64,000 bases of DNA from Bacteroidales bacterium UBA1800 (GTDB lineage: Bacteria; Bacteroidota; Bacteroidia; Bacteroidales; VadinHA17), in assembly GCA_002319915.1 (NCBI GenBank), contig DCFQ01000007.1, forward strand, positions 131,112 through 195,111, written 5' to 3'. The notes beneath the pieces were generated by a model. That model was not told where the DNA came from. It saw only the letters and a program-made list of their open reading frames with translations, and did no database searches. Shown here one piece after another: positions 43,724 to 52,864 of this stretch. How positions within the stretch are numbered: position 1 is the first letter of the stretch; every line of letters begins with the position of its first letter. Made by a program: the position numbers and the translations under genes.

Positions 43724-44914
43724 GTGAAGAATCTAGTTTTATTCGGGGCAGGGAAGATCGGAAGGTCTTTTATCGGGCAGCTCTTTTCAAGGGCAGGCTT
43801 CGAGGTTGTTTTCATTGATATTTCCCAAGTGCTGATCAATGAGCTAAACAGGAGAAGGGAGTATAGTGTGATCATTAAGAGCGACCGGCCCGAATCCGTG
43901 ATCCATATCAGGAATGTCAGGGGTGTCCTGGCTGAAGAGAAGCAAAAGGTGGCGGAGGAGATTTCGGAAGCCGATATTGCTGCTGTCTCTGTTGGACAGA
44001 AAGGGCTGCCGGAGGCAATTTCAAACCTTGCGGCCGGCCTGGAACTGAGGCGTAAGAAATTCGGCAACCTCCCGCTGGATGTGATACTGGCGGAGAATAT
44101 GCATAATGCTGATCTCTATGCAGGCGGAATGCTGAAGCAGATCCTTGGGCCCGGGTATCCTGTCGGGTCGCTCGTCGGCCTGATTGAGACAAGCATCGGG
44201 AAAATGGTGCCTATCATGCCTCTCGAAGTTCAACAGAAGGACCCGCTTCTTGTTTACGCTGAACCGTTCAATACTCTTATCCTCGATAAAAAAGGATTCA
44301 GGAATCCTATCCCGGAAGTCGAGGGATTGGCCCCGAAAGAGAACATGAAAGCATGGGTCGACCGCAAATCGCACATACATAATTTCGGCCATGTGGCAGC
44401 GGCATACAAGGGATACAGGAAATATCCCGATATCAGGCTGCTGGCCGACCTCCTGGAGATCAGGCCGGTTATGGAGTTTACCCGGGCTGCAATGCTCCAG
44501 TGCGCAGACATCCTGTTAAAAAAGTATCCCGGCGAGTTTACATCCGCTGAACTCACCGAGCATACTGATGACCTGCTTACCAGGTTCTGCAACCGTTCAC
44601 TCGGTGACACGGTTTTCCGGGTGGGCTGCGACCTGAGGAGGAAATTACACCGGGGCGACAGGGTTCTCGGACCGCTGGCCGATGGTATCCTCCTGAATTC
44701 ACCGGTAGAGCTTATCGTTGAAACATTCCTGAACGGCCTACGTTTTGGAGCGGTCGATGAAGGGGGAAGGCAATTCCCTGGTGACGCGGAGTTTTCCGAA
44801 ACATTCAGGAACAAGGGCCTGGAATATGTGATGTACAGCATCTGCGGCCTCGCGCGGAATATTGACAAGGAGACAGCGGGGAGGATAATCTCAGCAGCTG
44901 CCGCCGGGCAATAA
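43724..44914 (+). CDS. Mannitol-1-phosphate 5-dehydrogenase/altronate oxidoreductase family protein
   Basis: A GTG at 43724 is preferred (an alternative GTG at 43697 overlaps the previous gene) because it puts the NAD-binding motif LVLFGAGKIGRSFIGQLF at the very N-terminus, as in the family. Further features: VVFIDIS at the NAD-selective acidic position, LAENMHNADL, LVGLIETSIGKMVP, and KSHIHNFGHVAAAYKG, which contains the catalytic-region Asn/His of polyol dehydrogenases. About 397 residues, matching MtlD. It ends the sugar operon and likely reduces a ketose phosphate or oxidises a polyol phosphate or uronate. Confidence 0.85.
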   Translation: MKNLVLFGAGKIGRSFIGQLFSRAGFEVVFIDISQVLINELNRRREYSVIIKSDRPESVIHIRNVRGVLAEEKQKVAEEISEADIAAVSVGQKGLPEAISNLAAGLELRRKKFGNLPLDVILAENMHNADLYAGGMLKQILGPGYPVGSLVGLIETSIGKMVPIMPLEVQQKDPLLVYAEPFNTLILDKKGFRNPIPEVEGLAPKENMKAWVDRKSHIHNFGHVAAAYKGYRKYPDIRLLADLLEIRPVMEFTRAAMLQCADILLKKYPGEFTSAELTEHTDDLLTRFCNRSLGDTVFRVGCDLRRKLHRGDRVLGPLADGILLNSPVELIVETFLNGLRFGAVDEGGRQFPGDAEFSETFRNKGLEYVMYSICGLARNIDKETAGRIISAAAAGQ

Positions 44915-45097
44915 AGCATTAACCTTCAGCCCCGGAAGAGTACCCGGCAGGGGAAATGCCTTGTGATCGTTCGCCCCGGCACGGGCATAGAAGATCATCC
45001 TTAAGGCAAAAGCCTTCGGTTCGAAGGAAAATTCTGTGGAAATTGCTGTAAATTAGGCTGAAATGGTCCCTGTTTAACAAAAAAGTTGTAATTTCAT
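44915..45097. other. Intergenic stretch before the structured-RNA candidate
   Basis: No gene. A sequence TAATTTCA at 45089-45096 resembles the -7 box TAnnTTTG with two mismatches and ends just before the structured segment that follows. Confidence 0.4.
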
Positions 45098-45300
45098 ACC
45101 ACCTGGGGAGGAACCTCGATCCCTGAGCGGGATAGAGAGGGGGAAGTTTTTATGCAGATTGCACCGTGAGCACAGGGTGTGGACCCGGACAGCGGACATT
45201 TGGAGCTGATAGCCCTGTGCCTCATGTGCAAGGAAGATTCGTTCCCGGTAGTCTGGCAATCCAGCCTGGCCAATATCTCCAACAAACCGCCCTGTTTTGT
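45098..45300 (+). ncRNA. Candidate 6S-like structured RNA
   Basis: About 200 nt without an open reading frame fold by eye into one long rod. Closing stem: GGAG (45107-45110) with CTCC (45277-45280). Inner stem: GGGAA (45141-45145) with TTCCC (45242-45246). Then TTGCAC (45159-45164) with GTGCAA (45226-45231) and GCACAGGG (45170-45177) with CCCTGTGC (45213-45220) toward a terminal loop. Between closing and inner stems is a large internal bubble with a small hairpin on each strand (ATCCC/GGGAT at 45119-45133; CTGG/CCAG at 45253-45264). Size and shape are those of 6S RNA, which mimics an open promoter, but I cannot match a known Bacteroidota 6S sequence. A T-rich tail (GTTTTGTATTTT) follows. Assignment to 6S is inference; the pairing is visible. 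Confidence 0.4.
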
Positions 45301-45359
45301 ATTTTAAATCGCCGGAATTGGTACTTTTAACGTGATGTTATAAACCTAACCCCCGATTC

Positions 45360-46631
45360 ATGAGTGCTCCTGATAATTTATCAAGAAGGCGGTTCATTTC
45401 GGTTGCAGGGGTGGCACCCTTATCATTCGGGCTTCTTGATCACCTGGCTGATCAGGCCTTTGAAGCCCCGTCTTCGGATACCGAAGCGGTCAGGCTGCCC
45501 TGCCCCGGACTTTTTTCCGTTAAAGGCACTTACCTGAATGCGGCATATACTCACCCCATGAGCAGGGCGAGTGCAGAAGCCGTCAAGGAGTACCTCGATT
45601 TCAGGCAGGCCAACGGGAATTCCAGGCCTGATTTCAGAACAGGATGGGATGAGGTAAAAAAGATGTATGCAGGGCTGATCAATGCCGACCCCGGCGAGAT
45701 TGCGTGGATACCCGGCACCATGGCCGGTGAGAACATGATAGTCAACGGACTGGGGATCCCCGGATCAAAAGCCAGGATAGTGACCGATGCCCTCCATTTC
45801 GACGGATCGCTTTACATGTACAGCGAACTGGCCAGGCAGGGCGCGGATGTGCACGTTATCACACCCCGCAATAACAGGATCTGGCCCGACCAGATTGAGG
45901 CGGCCATCACTCCCGGAACGAGGCTTGTCGCTGTCTCGCTTGTCAGCATGGTCAATGGCTTTACGCACGACCTGAAATCGCTGTGCGAAATAGCCCATTC
46001 GCGGGGGGCCCTGGTTTATGCCGATATAGTGCAGGCGGTCGGTGCAGTGCTGCTTGATGTCCACGACAGCAAGGTCGATTTTTGTGCGGCATCGTCCTTC
46101 AAATGGCTTATGGGAGATTTTGGTGCCGGATTTCTGTATGTTTCGAAAGAGAGCATGCATCACGTGAAAAGGGCCCAGTACGGGTACCGCCAGCTTGCTG
46201 ATTCGGTTTCCCATATGCTCCCGTTCGACCCTCCCGGGGGTGAACCGTATACTTATTCGCAGACCAACGATGCCGCCGGTCACTTTGAAGTCGGATCGCT
46301 GGGAAATGAGGCAGTAGCCACCCTCGGCAAATCGCTGGAGCTGATCCGGGAATTGGGTCCGGCCGCAATTACCGAACACCGCAAGCCGATGATCAGGCTT
46401 CTGCAATCAAGGCTTCCCTCGATGGGATTCCTTCCCCTTACTCCCGAGGATTCATCATCTCCTATAGTCTCTTTCGCTTACCGGGATGCCGGTAAGAAGC
46501 TTGCGGGGAAGCTGGCGGATGCAAAGATCAACATCCAGCTGTACGACAACAGGTTCCGGATTTCACCATCAGTCTATAACTCAATTTCGGACATTGAGAA
46601 ATTGATAGATTTGCTTTCGGTAAAACATTAA
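45360..46631 (+). CDS. Tat-signal class V aminotransferase-fold (isopenicillin N epimerase-like) PLP protein
   Basis: 423 residues. The N-terminus has a twin-arginine-like signal (NLSRRRFISVAGVAPLSFG, RRR at 9-11). The PLP fold is clear: YLNAAYTHPMSRASAEA, a phosphate-binding GTMAGENMIVNGL, VSLVSMVNGFTHDL, a PLP-Asp region LVYADIVQAVGAV, and catalytic Lys248 in CAASSFKWLMGDFGAGFLYV. Relatives are cysteine desulfurase-, kynureninase- and isopenicillin-N-epimerase-like enzymes acting on amino acids. Export of a PLP enzyme folded in the cytosol fits the Tat route, but the substrate is unknown. The gene heads a cluster of exported peptidases, so it may act on amino acids or peptides released outside the cytoplasm. 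Confidence 0.85.
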   Translation: MSAPDNLSRRRFISVAGVAPLSFGLLDHLADQAFEAPSSDTEAVRLPCPGLFSVKGTYLNAAYTHPMSRASAEAVKEYLDFRQANGNSRPDFRTGWDEVKKMYAGLINADPGEIAWIPGTMAGENMIVNGLGIPGSKARIVTDALHFDGSLYMYSELARQGADVHVITPRNNRIWPDQIEAAITPGTRLVAVSLVSMVNGFTHDLKSLCEIAHSRGALVYADIVQAVGAVLLDVHDSKVDFCAASSFKWLMGDFGAGFLYVSKESMHHVKRAQYGYRQLADSVSHMLPFDPPGGEPYTYSQTNDAAGHFEVGSLGNEAVATLGKSLELIRELGPAAITEHRKPMIRLLQSRLPSMGFLPLTPEDSSSPIVSFAYRDAGKKLAGKLADAKINIQLYDNRFRISPSVYNSISDIEKLIDLLSVKH

Positions 46632-46676
46632 CATCAAACAAGCCATAACAAGTTACACAGAGATCACAGCCACAAT

Positions 46677-48071
46677 ATGAAACAAATTCTACTTCTTATC
46701 CTCCTTGCAGGATGGATCACGGCAGCCGGAGGGATGCAGCAGGAACCGGACGACGACCTCGCATTCGTGAAAAAGATTGCCGCGAACATCCTGAATAGCA
46801 AATCGTGCACTGATAACCTGTACTTTCTTACAAAGAAAATAGGCGGCCGCATGGCAGGATCAGAGGCAATGGGGAAAGCAGAACAGTGGGCAAGGGAAGA
46901 GCTCGTCAGGGCAGGAGCGGATACTGTGTGGCTGCAGCCATGCAAAGTAAATCACTGGGAGAGGGGAGGGAAGGACAGTGCATTTATCAGCTTTTCCGAT
47001 GACGGTGGAAATGTGGCAAGAAAAAGGATAAATGTGGCTGCTATGGGGAACTCTTCTGGGGGCGGTATTGGAGGAGTAAAGGGTAAACTGCTGATGGTTG
47101 ACTCATTTGAGGAGCTTGAAAAGCACGGGGCGGAAGCTGCGAGCAGGATCATCTTCTTCGGACCAAAGTTCAGGGAGGGTGAAAATTCCATCGGTGAGTA
47201 TTCGCGCCTTGCGAAATATCGTACAACCGGAGCCACAGTGGCTTCGGGGTACGGGGCAAAGGGAATTATCGTGCGCTCGCTCACCGGCAGCATCGACGAT
47301 TATCCGCATACGGGAGGGCAGCATAACGATCCGGGTGTCCCGGGGATACCGGCAGTATGCGTGAGCACCCGCGACGCCAATTTTATCGAAGCCGAATACC
47401 TGAAGGGGAAAACGATCGAGGCTGAGATCTTTACACACGGCAGGATATTCAACGACACGACGGGACACAATGTGATAGGCGAGCTTAAGGGCTGGGAGTT
47501 TCCAGACAGGTACATTACCATCGGGGGCCATCTCGACAGCTGGGATGTGAGCGAGGGCACCAGCGACGACGGCACAGGCGTTGTCCTGACCATCGAAATT
47601 TTAAGGGCGCTGAAGGAAACCGGTTACAGGCCAAGGCATACTATCAGGTTCGTATTGTTTGCCGATGAGGAAAACGGGATCAACGGCGCACTGACCTATG
47701 CCGCAGCGGCAAAGGAAAAGAATGAGGTGCACGTCTTTGCACTGGAATCTGACTCTGGCTGCTTCCCCCCGTTCAGCATAGGAATATCCGGTCTCTCCTC
47801 TGAATCCGAGGAGAAACTGAGGGGACTTTCCAGCCTGTTTGAGCCATATAAAGGTGGGAAATGGCTTAACGCGGGAGGTGCAGATATCGGACCCCTGAAC
47901 CAGAATTTCGGTACACCCATGGCTGCGTTATGGTCAGATCAGCAGAGCTATTTCACGGTGCACCATTCGACCAACGACACCTACGAAACTACCGATCCTG
48001 AAGATGTCAGGCTCGGAGCGGTCAATCTCGCCATCATGCTATATCTTATTGAGAAATATCAACTTAACTGA
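46677..48071 (+). CDS. M28-family metallopeptidase (exported aminopeptidase/carboxypeptidase Q-like)
   Basis: 464 residues with a short signal peptide (MKQILLLILLAGWITAAGG). M28 co-catalytic zinc site in order: His285 (GGHLDSWD), bridging Asp in GTSDDGTGV, catalytic Glu-Glu in FADEENGINGA, Asp in LESDSGCFPP, and His in FTVHHSTNDTYE. A PA-type insert domain precedes the catalytic core (RSLTGSIDDYPHTG). Such enzymes trim N- or C-terminal residues from peptides outside the cytoplasm. The next gene starts 3 bp after its stop, the clearest operon link here. Confidence 0.92.
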   Translation: MKQILLLILLAGWITAAGGMQQEPDDDLAFVKKIAANILNSKSCTDNLYFLTKKIGGRMAGSEAMGKAEQWAREELVRAGADTVWLQPCKVNHWERGGKDSAFISFSDDGGNVARKRINVAAMGNSSGGGIGGVKGKLLMVDSFEELEKHGAEAASRIIFFGPKFREGENSIGEYSRLAKYRTTGATVASGYGAKGIIVRSLTGSIDDYPHTGGQHNDPGVPGIPAVCVSTRDANFIEAEYLKGKTIEAEIFTHGRIFNDTTGHNVIGELKGWEFPDRYITIGGHLDSWDVSEGTSDDGTGVVLTIEILRALKETGYRPRHTIRFVLFADEENGINGALTYAAAAKEKNEVHVFALESDSGCFPPFSIGISGLSSESEEKLRGLSSLFEPYKGGKWLNAGGADIGPLNQNFGTPMAALWSDQQSYFTVHHSTNDTYETTDPEDVRLGAVNLAIMLYLIEKYQLN

Positions 48072-48074
48072 AAA

Positions 48075-49547
48075 ATGAAACTGAAGTACTTTTTACCCGC
48101 CTTGCTGTTGATTGCCGGATGCGGCCGGGACCATTCGCGGATAACGCCCGACCTGAGCTACGAACTGAGCTATTTCAGGGAAGGCAGGATCCATGTAAAG
48201 CTTGTTTACAAGCCCATCGAAAAGGGAAGCACCCTTTTTACTTACGGGGAACCGAGATTCGGGGGCCAGTCAGATATTGTGAAAGGATTTACGGGCCTTA
48301 AAGCGCAGGAGGGGGTCAGGGTCAACTTCGACGATTTCTCAAGGGAGCTCACTCTCTTCTGCAGGGACACCCTTCCGGTTACCGTCGATTACGATATCGT
48401 CGACACCAGGATGAAAGAACACGGGCTGAGGGGAGAGCTCTTCAGGCCGATCATAATGAATGACTACCTCTATTGCCACGGGATCAACCTGTTCCTCAAT
48501 CCTGTCCTGAGAGATCCGAAACAAAAAGTAACGCAATCGGTGGTATGGAAAAAGCTTCCTCCCTTCAGGCTTTTCCAGCAGTTCGATCCCGAAAATCACG
48601 GATCGCGACCTTCTGTCGGGAAGCCTGAGGACTTCATGTACAAACTGATCACAGGGGCTGACGGCATGATTACCGAAAAGGTAAAGGCTGCGGGTAGCGA
48701 AAACTATCTTGTCCTGAGGCTTGTCAGGAACAGCGATTTTAACAGGAAGGCCCTGAGCGGATATTTCAAAAGTTACTATGAAGCGATCTGCGGCTTCTGG
48801 AAGGAGGAGTCTCCACAGCCTTATTTCCTGATACTCCAGCCTTTCCTCTCCATCGACCATAATATTGGCGGCATGGGTCTTGGGAACGGGTTCGCCGGGA
48901 AGTATTCATACAACACCGATACGATCCTCTCCCCGGAAAGGATCTTCACGATCTCACACGAGATCGGCCATCACTGGATCGGAGGGTTAATTGAATCGGG
49001 CGTCAATGACCAGTGGTTTGCGGAAGGATTCAATGACTATTTCACCTGGTACACGCTTTTGTCAGCCGGGATGATGACACCTTCGCAGTTTGAAAGATCG
49101 TTCAATAATGTGCTTGTGAGCCATTATTCAAGCAAGGTTAAGGAGCTTCCCAACGACAGCATCTGGCCAAATTACTGGAAAATGGGGGACTATAACAAGC
49201 TGCCGTACAGGCGTGGTTCGATATTTGCATTTTATCTCGACAACCAGATCAGACGGGTAAGCAACGGTGAAAAAAACCTTCATGACCTGATGTTATCGCT
49301 TAAGGAATTCCGTCAGAAGATGGATCCAGGCTACCAGCTGAGCATCAGTGATTTTGCATCACAAGCTTCCGCATTCGTGCCGGCCGACTCCATTAAGACT
49401 GAGCTCGCAAGGTATATTACATCCGGCGTTCCGGTCCGGTTCTCAACCGGGATGCTTACAGACGCTTTTTCCGTTTCCTGGAAAGACAGCATTCCCGTTT
49501 TGCAGATTAGGGACAATGAAAAGTTCGAGTCGTTTTTCAGAAAATAG
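48075..49547 (+). CDS. Lipoprotein metallopeptidase, M1/gluzincin-like
   Basis: 490 residues. A lipobox (LLIAGC, Cys ~16) predicts a lipoprotein. The zinc-binding helix ISHEIGHHWIGG gives His295-Glu296-x-x-His299, and the third ligand Glu317 lies in WFAEGFNDYFTWY, exactly 18 residues after the second His as in M1 aminopeptidases. The N-terminal ~150 residues form a beta-rich domain. The GAMEN exopeptidase motif of classical M1 enzymes is replaced by IGGMGLGNGFAG at the equivalent place, so substrate use may differ. It sits between an M28 and an S10 peptidase gene with 3-bp spacing and a 32-bp overlap, a coordinated peptide-degradation operon. Confidence 0.87.
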   Translation: MKLKYFLPALLLIAGCGRDHSRITPDLSYELSYFREGRIHVKLVYKPIEKGSTLFTYGEPRFGGQSDIVKGFTGLKAQEGVRVNFDDFSRELTLFCRDTLPVTVDYDIVDTRMKEHGLRGELFRPIIMNDYLYCHGINLFLNPVLRDPKQKVTQSVVWKKLPPFRLFQQFDPENHGSRPSVGKPEDFMYKLITGADGMITEKVKAAGSENYLVLRLVRNSDFNRKALSGYFKSYYEAICGFWKEESPQPYFLILQPFLSIDHNIGGMGLGNGFAGKYSYNTDTILSPERIFTISHEIGHHWIGGLIESGVNDQWFAEGFNDYFTWYTLLSAGMMTPSQFERSFNNVLVSHYSSKVKELPNDSIWPNYWKMGDYNKLPYRRGSIFAFYLDNQIRRVSNGEKNLHDLMLSLKEFRQKMDPGYQLSISDFASQASAFVPADSIKTELARYITSGVPVRFSTGMLTDAFSVSWKDSIPVLQIRDNEKFESFFRK

Positions 49548-50967
49548 CAGGGGATTGCCGGGCCTGGTCCTGGTGCTGCTTTTTATCACGGAGCCGGTAT
49601 CCGGTCAGGTACCACGATATTCCCGCACAACCACCACCGGCACGTTCAACGGGAAGGAGCTCGCTTACACCGCCGTGGCTGAAGAGACGCTGCTCTATGG
49701 AAATGGCGACACAGACCCTGCGGCCTCGGTCATCACTTTTTCGTATTTCTCGGGCAATGATGAACTGAAAAAAGTGAGACCGGTCATATTCATCTTCAAC
49801 GGAGGCCCGGGAGCCTCTTCCTCGCCACTTCATCTCCATGCTTTCGGGCCCCGCATCTTTCCGGCATCAGGACATGGACCGATGACCGGCAACAACGATT
49901 GCCTCCTGGACGTTGCTGACCTGGTATTCATCGATCCGGCCGGAACAGGCTACACAAGGATATTCAAACCTGACTCATGCGCGAAGTACTGGGATGTAAA
50001 AGGTGACGCAGCTTCAATAATTTATGTCATAAAGAAATGGCAGGAAAGATATGACCGGAAGGACTCACCGGTTTACCTGTGCGGGGAAAGCTACGGGACA
50101 ATCAGGGCGGCTGAAATGCTCGGCATTGGCAGCGATCTTCCTGTTGCCGGCGTGATCATGCTTTCGGCGGCTTTTGACATGTCGTCGTGGATGCCGGTAG
50201 CCGGCAATGATTTGTCTTATATTGAATCCCTGCCTTCGATGGCGGCGATAGCAAAGTATCACGGCAAAGGTTCCTTGTCAGAAAAGGATGGATCAGCTGC
50301 TTTCAGCAGGGCGTACGGATTTGCATCCGGAAAGTACCTTTCTGCCCTTGCCAGGGGGTCTTCTATCCCCGCCACCGAGAAGAAGAGGATCGCATCGGAA
50401 TTATCGGCCCTCACGGGGCTTCCGGCTGACACCATCCTGGCACGGGACCTGAGGATAAGCGCTGAGGATTTCGAAATGCTGCTGCTTGCAGGGGAGAACA
50501 AACGCATCGGGCAGCTCGACGGAAGGAAGACAGGGCCTTCTGACAACGGGCTCAAACCGCCGTATAACGATCCGTCGATGGGAAGAAGCGATACATCTGC
50601 GGTGAGGAGGATGAAAGAGTACTTCAATAATTCGCTCGGATTACGGGATACCGGCAGGTACAGGTCCCTGAACCTTGATGTAAATACCCGCTGGAGCTGG
50701 ACATCTGCACTGAAAGAGTTTTATTTCACAGTGTTGCCGGAGCTTTCAAAGGCAGCCGCCATGAATCCGGATCTGAAGATCATGATTGCCGGCGGTATCT
50801 TCGATCTTGCAACCCCGCTCGCGGCTGCAAGATACCAGGCAGAACATTCAGGAATACGCGCAGGAAGGGTCATCTTTGAACCTTTCCCCACAGGCCATTC
50901 AATATTCGAGGACCCGCATGAGCTTAAGGTGCTTGCGGATATGATCCGGAGTTTTGTCAGCCGTTGA
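49516..50967 (+). CDS. Exported serine carboxypeptidase (S10 family)
   Basis: The ATG at 49516, inside the 3' end of the M1-like gene, is preferred over an upstream in-frame start because a signal peptide follows it (GLPGLVLVLLFITEPVSGQ). Around 483 residues with all S10 landmarks: oxyanion-hole motif FNGGPGASSS, DPAGTGYT, nucleophile Ser192 in YLCGESYGTIRA, Asp in GGIFDLATP, and His in FPTGHSIFED. S10 enzymes release C-terminal residues at acidic pH. They are widespread in eukaryotes and patchy in bacteria. The 32-bp overlap with the previous gene suggests translational coupling; the stop overlaps the convergent PfkB gene by 11 bp. Confidence 0.9.
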   Translation: MKSSSRFSENSRGLPGLVLVLLFITEPVSGQVPRYSRTTTTGTFNGKELAYTAVAEETLLYGNGDTDPAASVITFSYFSGNDELKKVRPVIFIFNGGPGASSSPLHLHAFGPRIFPASGHGPMTGNNDCLLDVADLVFIDPAGTGYTRIFKPDSCAKYWDVKGDAASIIYVIKKWQERYDRKDSPVYLCGESYGTIRAAEMLGIGSDLPVAGVIMLSAAFDMSSWMPVAGNDLSYIESLPSMAAIAKYHGKGSLSEKDGSAAFSRAYGFASGKYLSALARGSSIPATEKKRIASELSALTGLPADTILARDLRISAEDFEMLLLAGENKRIGQLDGRKTGPSDNGLKPPYNDPSMGRSDTSAVRRMKEYFNNSLGLRDTGRYRSLNLDVNTRWSWTSALKEFYFTVLPELSKAAAMNPDLKIMIAGGIFDLATPLAAARYQAEHSGIRAGRVIFEPFPTGHSIFEDPHELKVLADMIRSFVSR

Positions 50968-52171
50968 TACCAGGGAGATTCACTTCCGACAGCAGCTGCT
51001 CCCTGTAAGAATCGTAATACGGCTTCACCAGTGAAAGCTTCTCGCCGGGCTGCCCTTCAATATAGGTCCCTCCCATGTAAAAGCACGTGAATCCGCCTGA
51101 CACTACCCCCCATGAACAGGCCTCCGGCAGGTCGGGATGGCTTGCCCCGAATTTCTTCTGGTTGACAACGGATGCGATCACCCCTCCCGCAAAATTATCG
51201 CCGCAGCCGGTTGTGTCGCCTCCCTCACTGTTTCTGACCTTATCCTTTATAACCTGTGAAACAGGCAGCTTCGTAACAGGAAATCCCCTGAAGAAGGAGC
51301 CATCGGAATAAGCAGTAAGGTCTGAAGATCCGTTGGTTATGAGGAAAGAGTGAACCCCCTTTTCAATAAAGAATTCAACGGCTACATCAATGGAATTTGT
51401 CCCGCTCAGCCTGAGGGCTTCCACATTGTCTGCGATCAGGAGGTCGGTCAGGCGGTAGCTTTCGTCATCTTCCCCGAGGGGCCATCTTCCGGATGGATCA
51501 GCTTTTTCATTCCTGAAATCGAACACCGTGTTTACGATGGTGACACATCCGTGCGATTTTGCATTCCTGATAAGTGCTGAAAGATTATCGTGGATTTGCG
51601 GCACAAGGGCTGTTCCGCCGAAGACCACAATATCTGAGCTGAAAAATTCCTCGTCAAGCTCATCAGGTTGGAAATCCCAGGCTGATCCGATCGAATTAAT
51701 GAACATCCTCTCGCCGTGACCGTCGTCGTAATCCGGGTCAGATAACACCAGGGTGGAAGGTGTCCGGTTTTCGGTGAACCTGTAGTCCCTCAGGACAACA
51801 GGGGTCTTTTTGAGGGAATCCAGCAGGAACCTGCCATTTTTATCATTTCCGCCGCTCCCGTAAAACCGCACCTCGCAGTTTTCCCGGCTTGTCATCTGGG
51901 CAGCATTGATCAGGGAGACAATGGACGGCCCTCCGATATTTAGCTTATTGCACGGTCTCCCTCCCATCACTGCTTCGGTGAATTTGTCGAGCGAAACACC
52001 GCAGTACCTTTCAAATTCCTCCTCGAAAACCAGCTTCCCGGGGACCAGTCCCCCATCCCCTGGAACCCTTGAAAGGAAGGGAAGGATCGTTTCTCCCCCG
52101 AAATCGATGTTGTTGTAGAGGATGTCGACCAGGCAGCACCCGGTACCTGAAACAATGATCTTGCCTGCCAT
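50957..52171 (-). CDS. PfkB-family carbohydrate kinase
   Basis: 404 residues, longer than typical ribokinases (~310). Family signature 1-like region near KLNIGGPSIVSLINAA, then YGSGGNDKNGRFL and LVLSDPDYDDGHGERMF; signature 2 with the catalytic base in GGDTTGCGDNFAGGVIASV. An extra N-terminal segment (RVPGDGGLVPGKLVFEEEFE) is unusual. It is probably cotranscribed with the D-lyxose isomerase gene 18 bp upstream, so the natural substrate may be the ketose formed by that enzyme (D-xylulose or D-fructose). Sugar specificity cannot be read directly. Confidence 0.88.
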   Translation of the reverse strand: MAGKIIVSGTGCCLVDILYNNIDFGGETILPFLSRVPGDGGLVPGKLVFEEEFERYCGVSLDKFTEAVMGGRPCNKLNIGGPSIVSLINAAQMTSRENCEVRFYGSGGNDKNGRFLLDSLKKTPVVLRDYRFTENRTPSTLVLSDPDYDDGHGERMFINSIGSAWDFQPDELDEEFFSSDIVVFGGTALVPQIHDNLSALIRNAKSHGCVTIVNTVFDFRNEKADPSGRWPLGEDDESYRLTDLLIADNVEALRLSGTNSIDVAVEFFIEKGVHSFLITNGSSDLTAYSDGSFFRGFPVTKLPVSQVIKDKVRNSEGGDTTGCGDNFAGGVIASVVNQKKFGASHPDLPEACSWGVVSGGFTCFYMGGTYIEGQPGEKLSLVKPYYDSYREQLLSEVNLPGING

Positions 52172-52189
52172 AAAGTTTTACTTATTACT

Positions 52190-52864
52190 TCAGAAGTACA
52201 AGGGATAGTCATTTACAAGGAGGTGAACTGGCGGGGTGTCTTCATCGATGTCCGGGAACCTTCCCACTTTTTCATAGAACCGGTTGTCGCTGACGTCGTC
52301 GTTAACCATGCTGACCTCGCCGATAAGAACCTTCCCATGACCTTTCTGCGCGTAGAACCTGTGGTAGAGGCGGGGAGTCAGGCATATGCTTTGTCCCGGC
52401 TTCAGTACCAGCTGTTCGCCGGCGGTTACACCGGTAAGTATCCCGTCAATGCTCACTGTGACCCGACTATCAGAAAGATGATCCTCCCCGGTGGCCTGGT
52501 ACAATTCCATGACCAGGTTGCCGCCGCCCCTGTTGATTATATCCTCGGATTTTGACCAGTGGAAGTGCATAGGAGTTACCTGCTCCTCTTCGGAGATCAT
52601 GATCTTCTCGCAGTAGCTTTTGTCTTTCCTGTTCCAGTTGCCGTTCCTGATGGTGAACAGGGTCAGACCCACCCCATAGAAATCTCCTGAACCGAAATCC
52701 GTAATGTCCCAGCCCAGCTTGTTCTCAGCAATCTCATTGCAGATGCCGCGTTTGCCCAGCCATTTTTCAGGAGGCCAGTGTGCCCACTCGGGAAGCATGA
52801 ATTTCTGTCCTGAAAAGAACTCCTTTGCACTGGAGATTATATCGTTTACTTCGCTTCGTTTCAT
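52190..52864 (-). CDS. D-lyxose isomerase (cupin ketol-isomerase)
   Basis: The ATG at 52864 is preferred: D-lyxose isomerases start with MKRSEVN, and the extra 110 codons available upstream give no recognisable protein. 224 residues with the cupin metal site: TPMHFHWSKSEDIINRGGGN (two His plus Glu/Asp) and TPRLYHRFYAQKG, whose His completes the Mn2+ site; also WDITDFGSGDFYGVGLTLFT. Known family activity: D-lyxose to D-xylulose and D-mannose to D-fructose. It is the first gene of a two-gene unit with a PfkB kinase. Confidence 0.9.
   Translation of the reverse strand: MKRSEVNDIISSAKEFFSGQKFMLPEWAHWPPEKWLGKRGICNEIAENKLGWDITDFGSGDFYGVGLTLFTIRNGNWNRKDKSYCEKIMISEEEQVTPMHFHWSKSEDIINRGGGNLVMELYQATGEDHLSDSRVTVSIDGILTGVTAGEQLVLKPGQSICLTPRLYHRFYAQKGHGKVLIGEVSMVNDDVSDNRFYEKVGRFPDIDEDTPPVHLLVNDYPLYF

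Noticed and set aside
44915..45359. Short minus-strand frames of ~60 codons in this gap
   Set aside because: They lack conserved character and overlap the palindromic, rod-like structure interpreted as RNA.
49348..49515. Upstream in-frame extension of the S10 peptidase
   Set aside because: It lies wholly inside the M1-like gene; a signal peptide follows the internal ATG at 49516.
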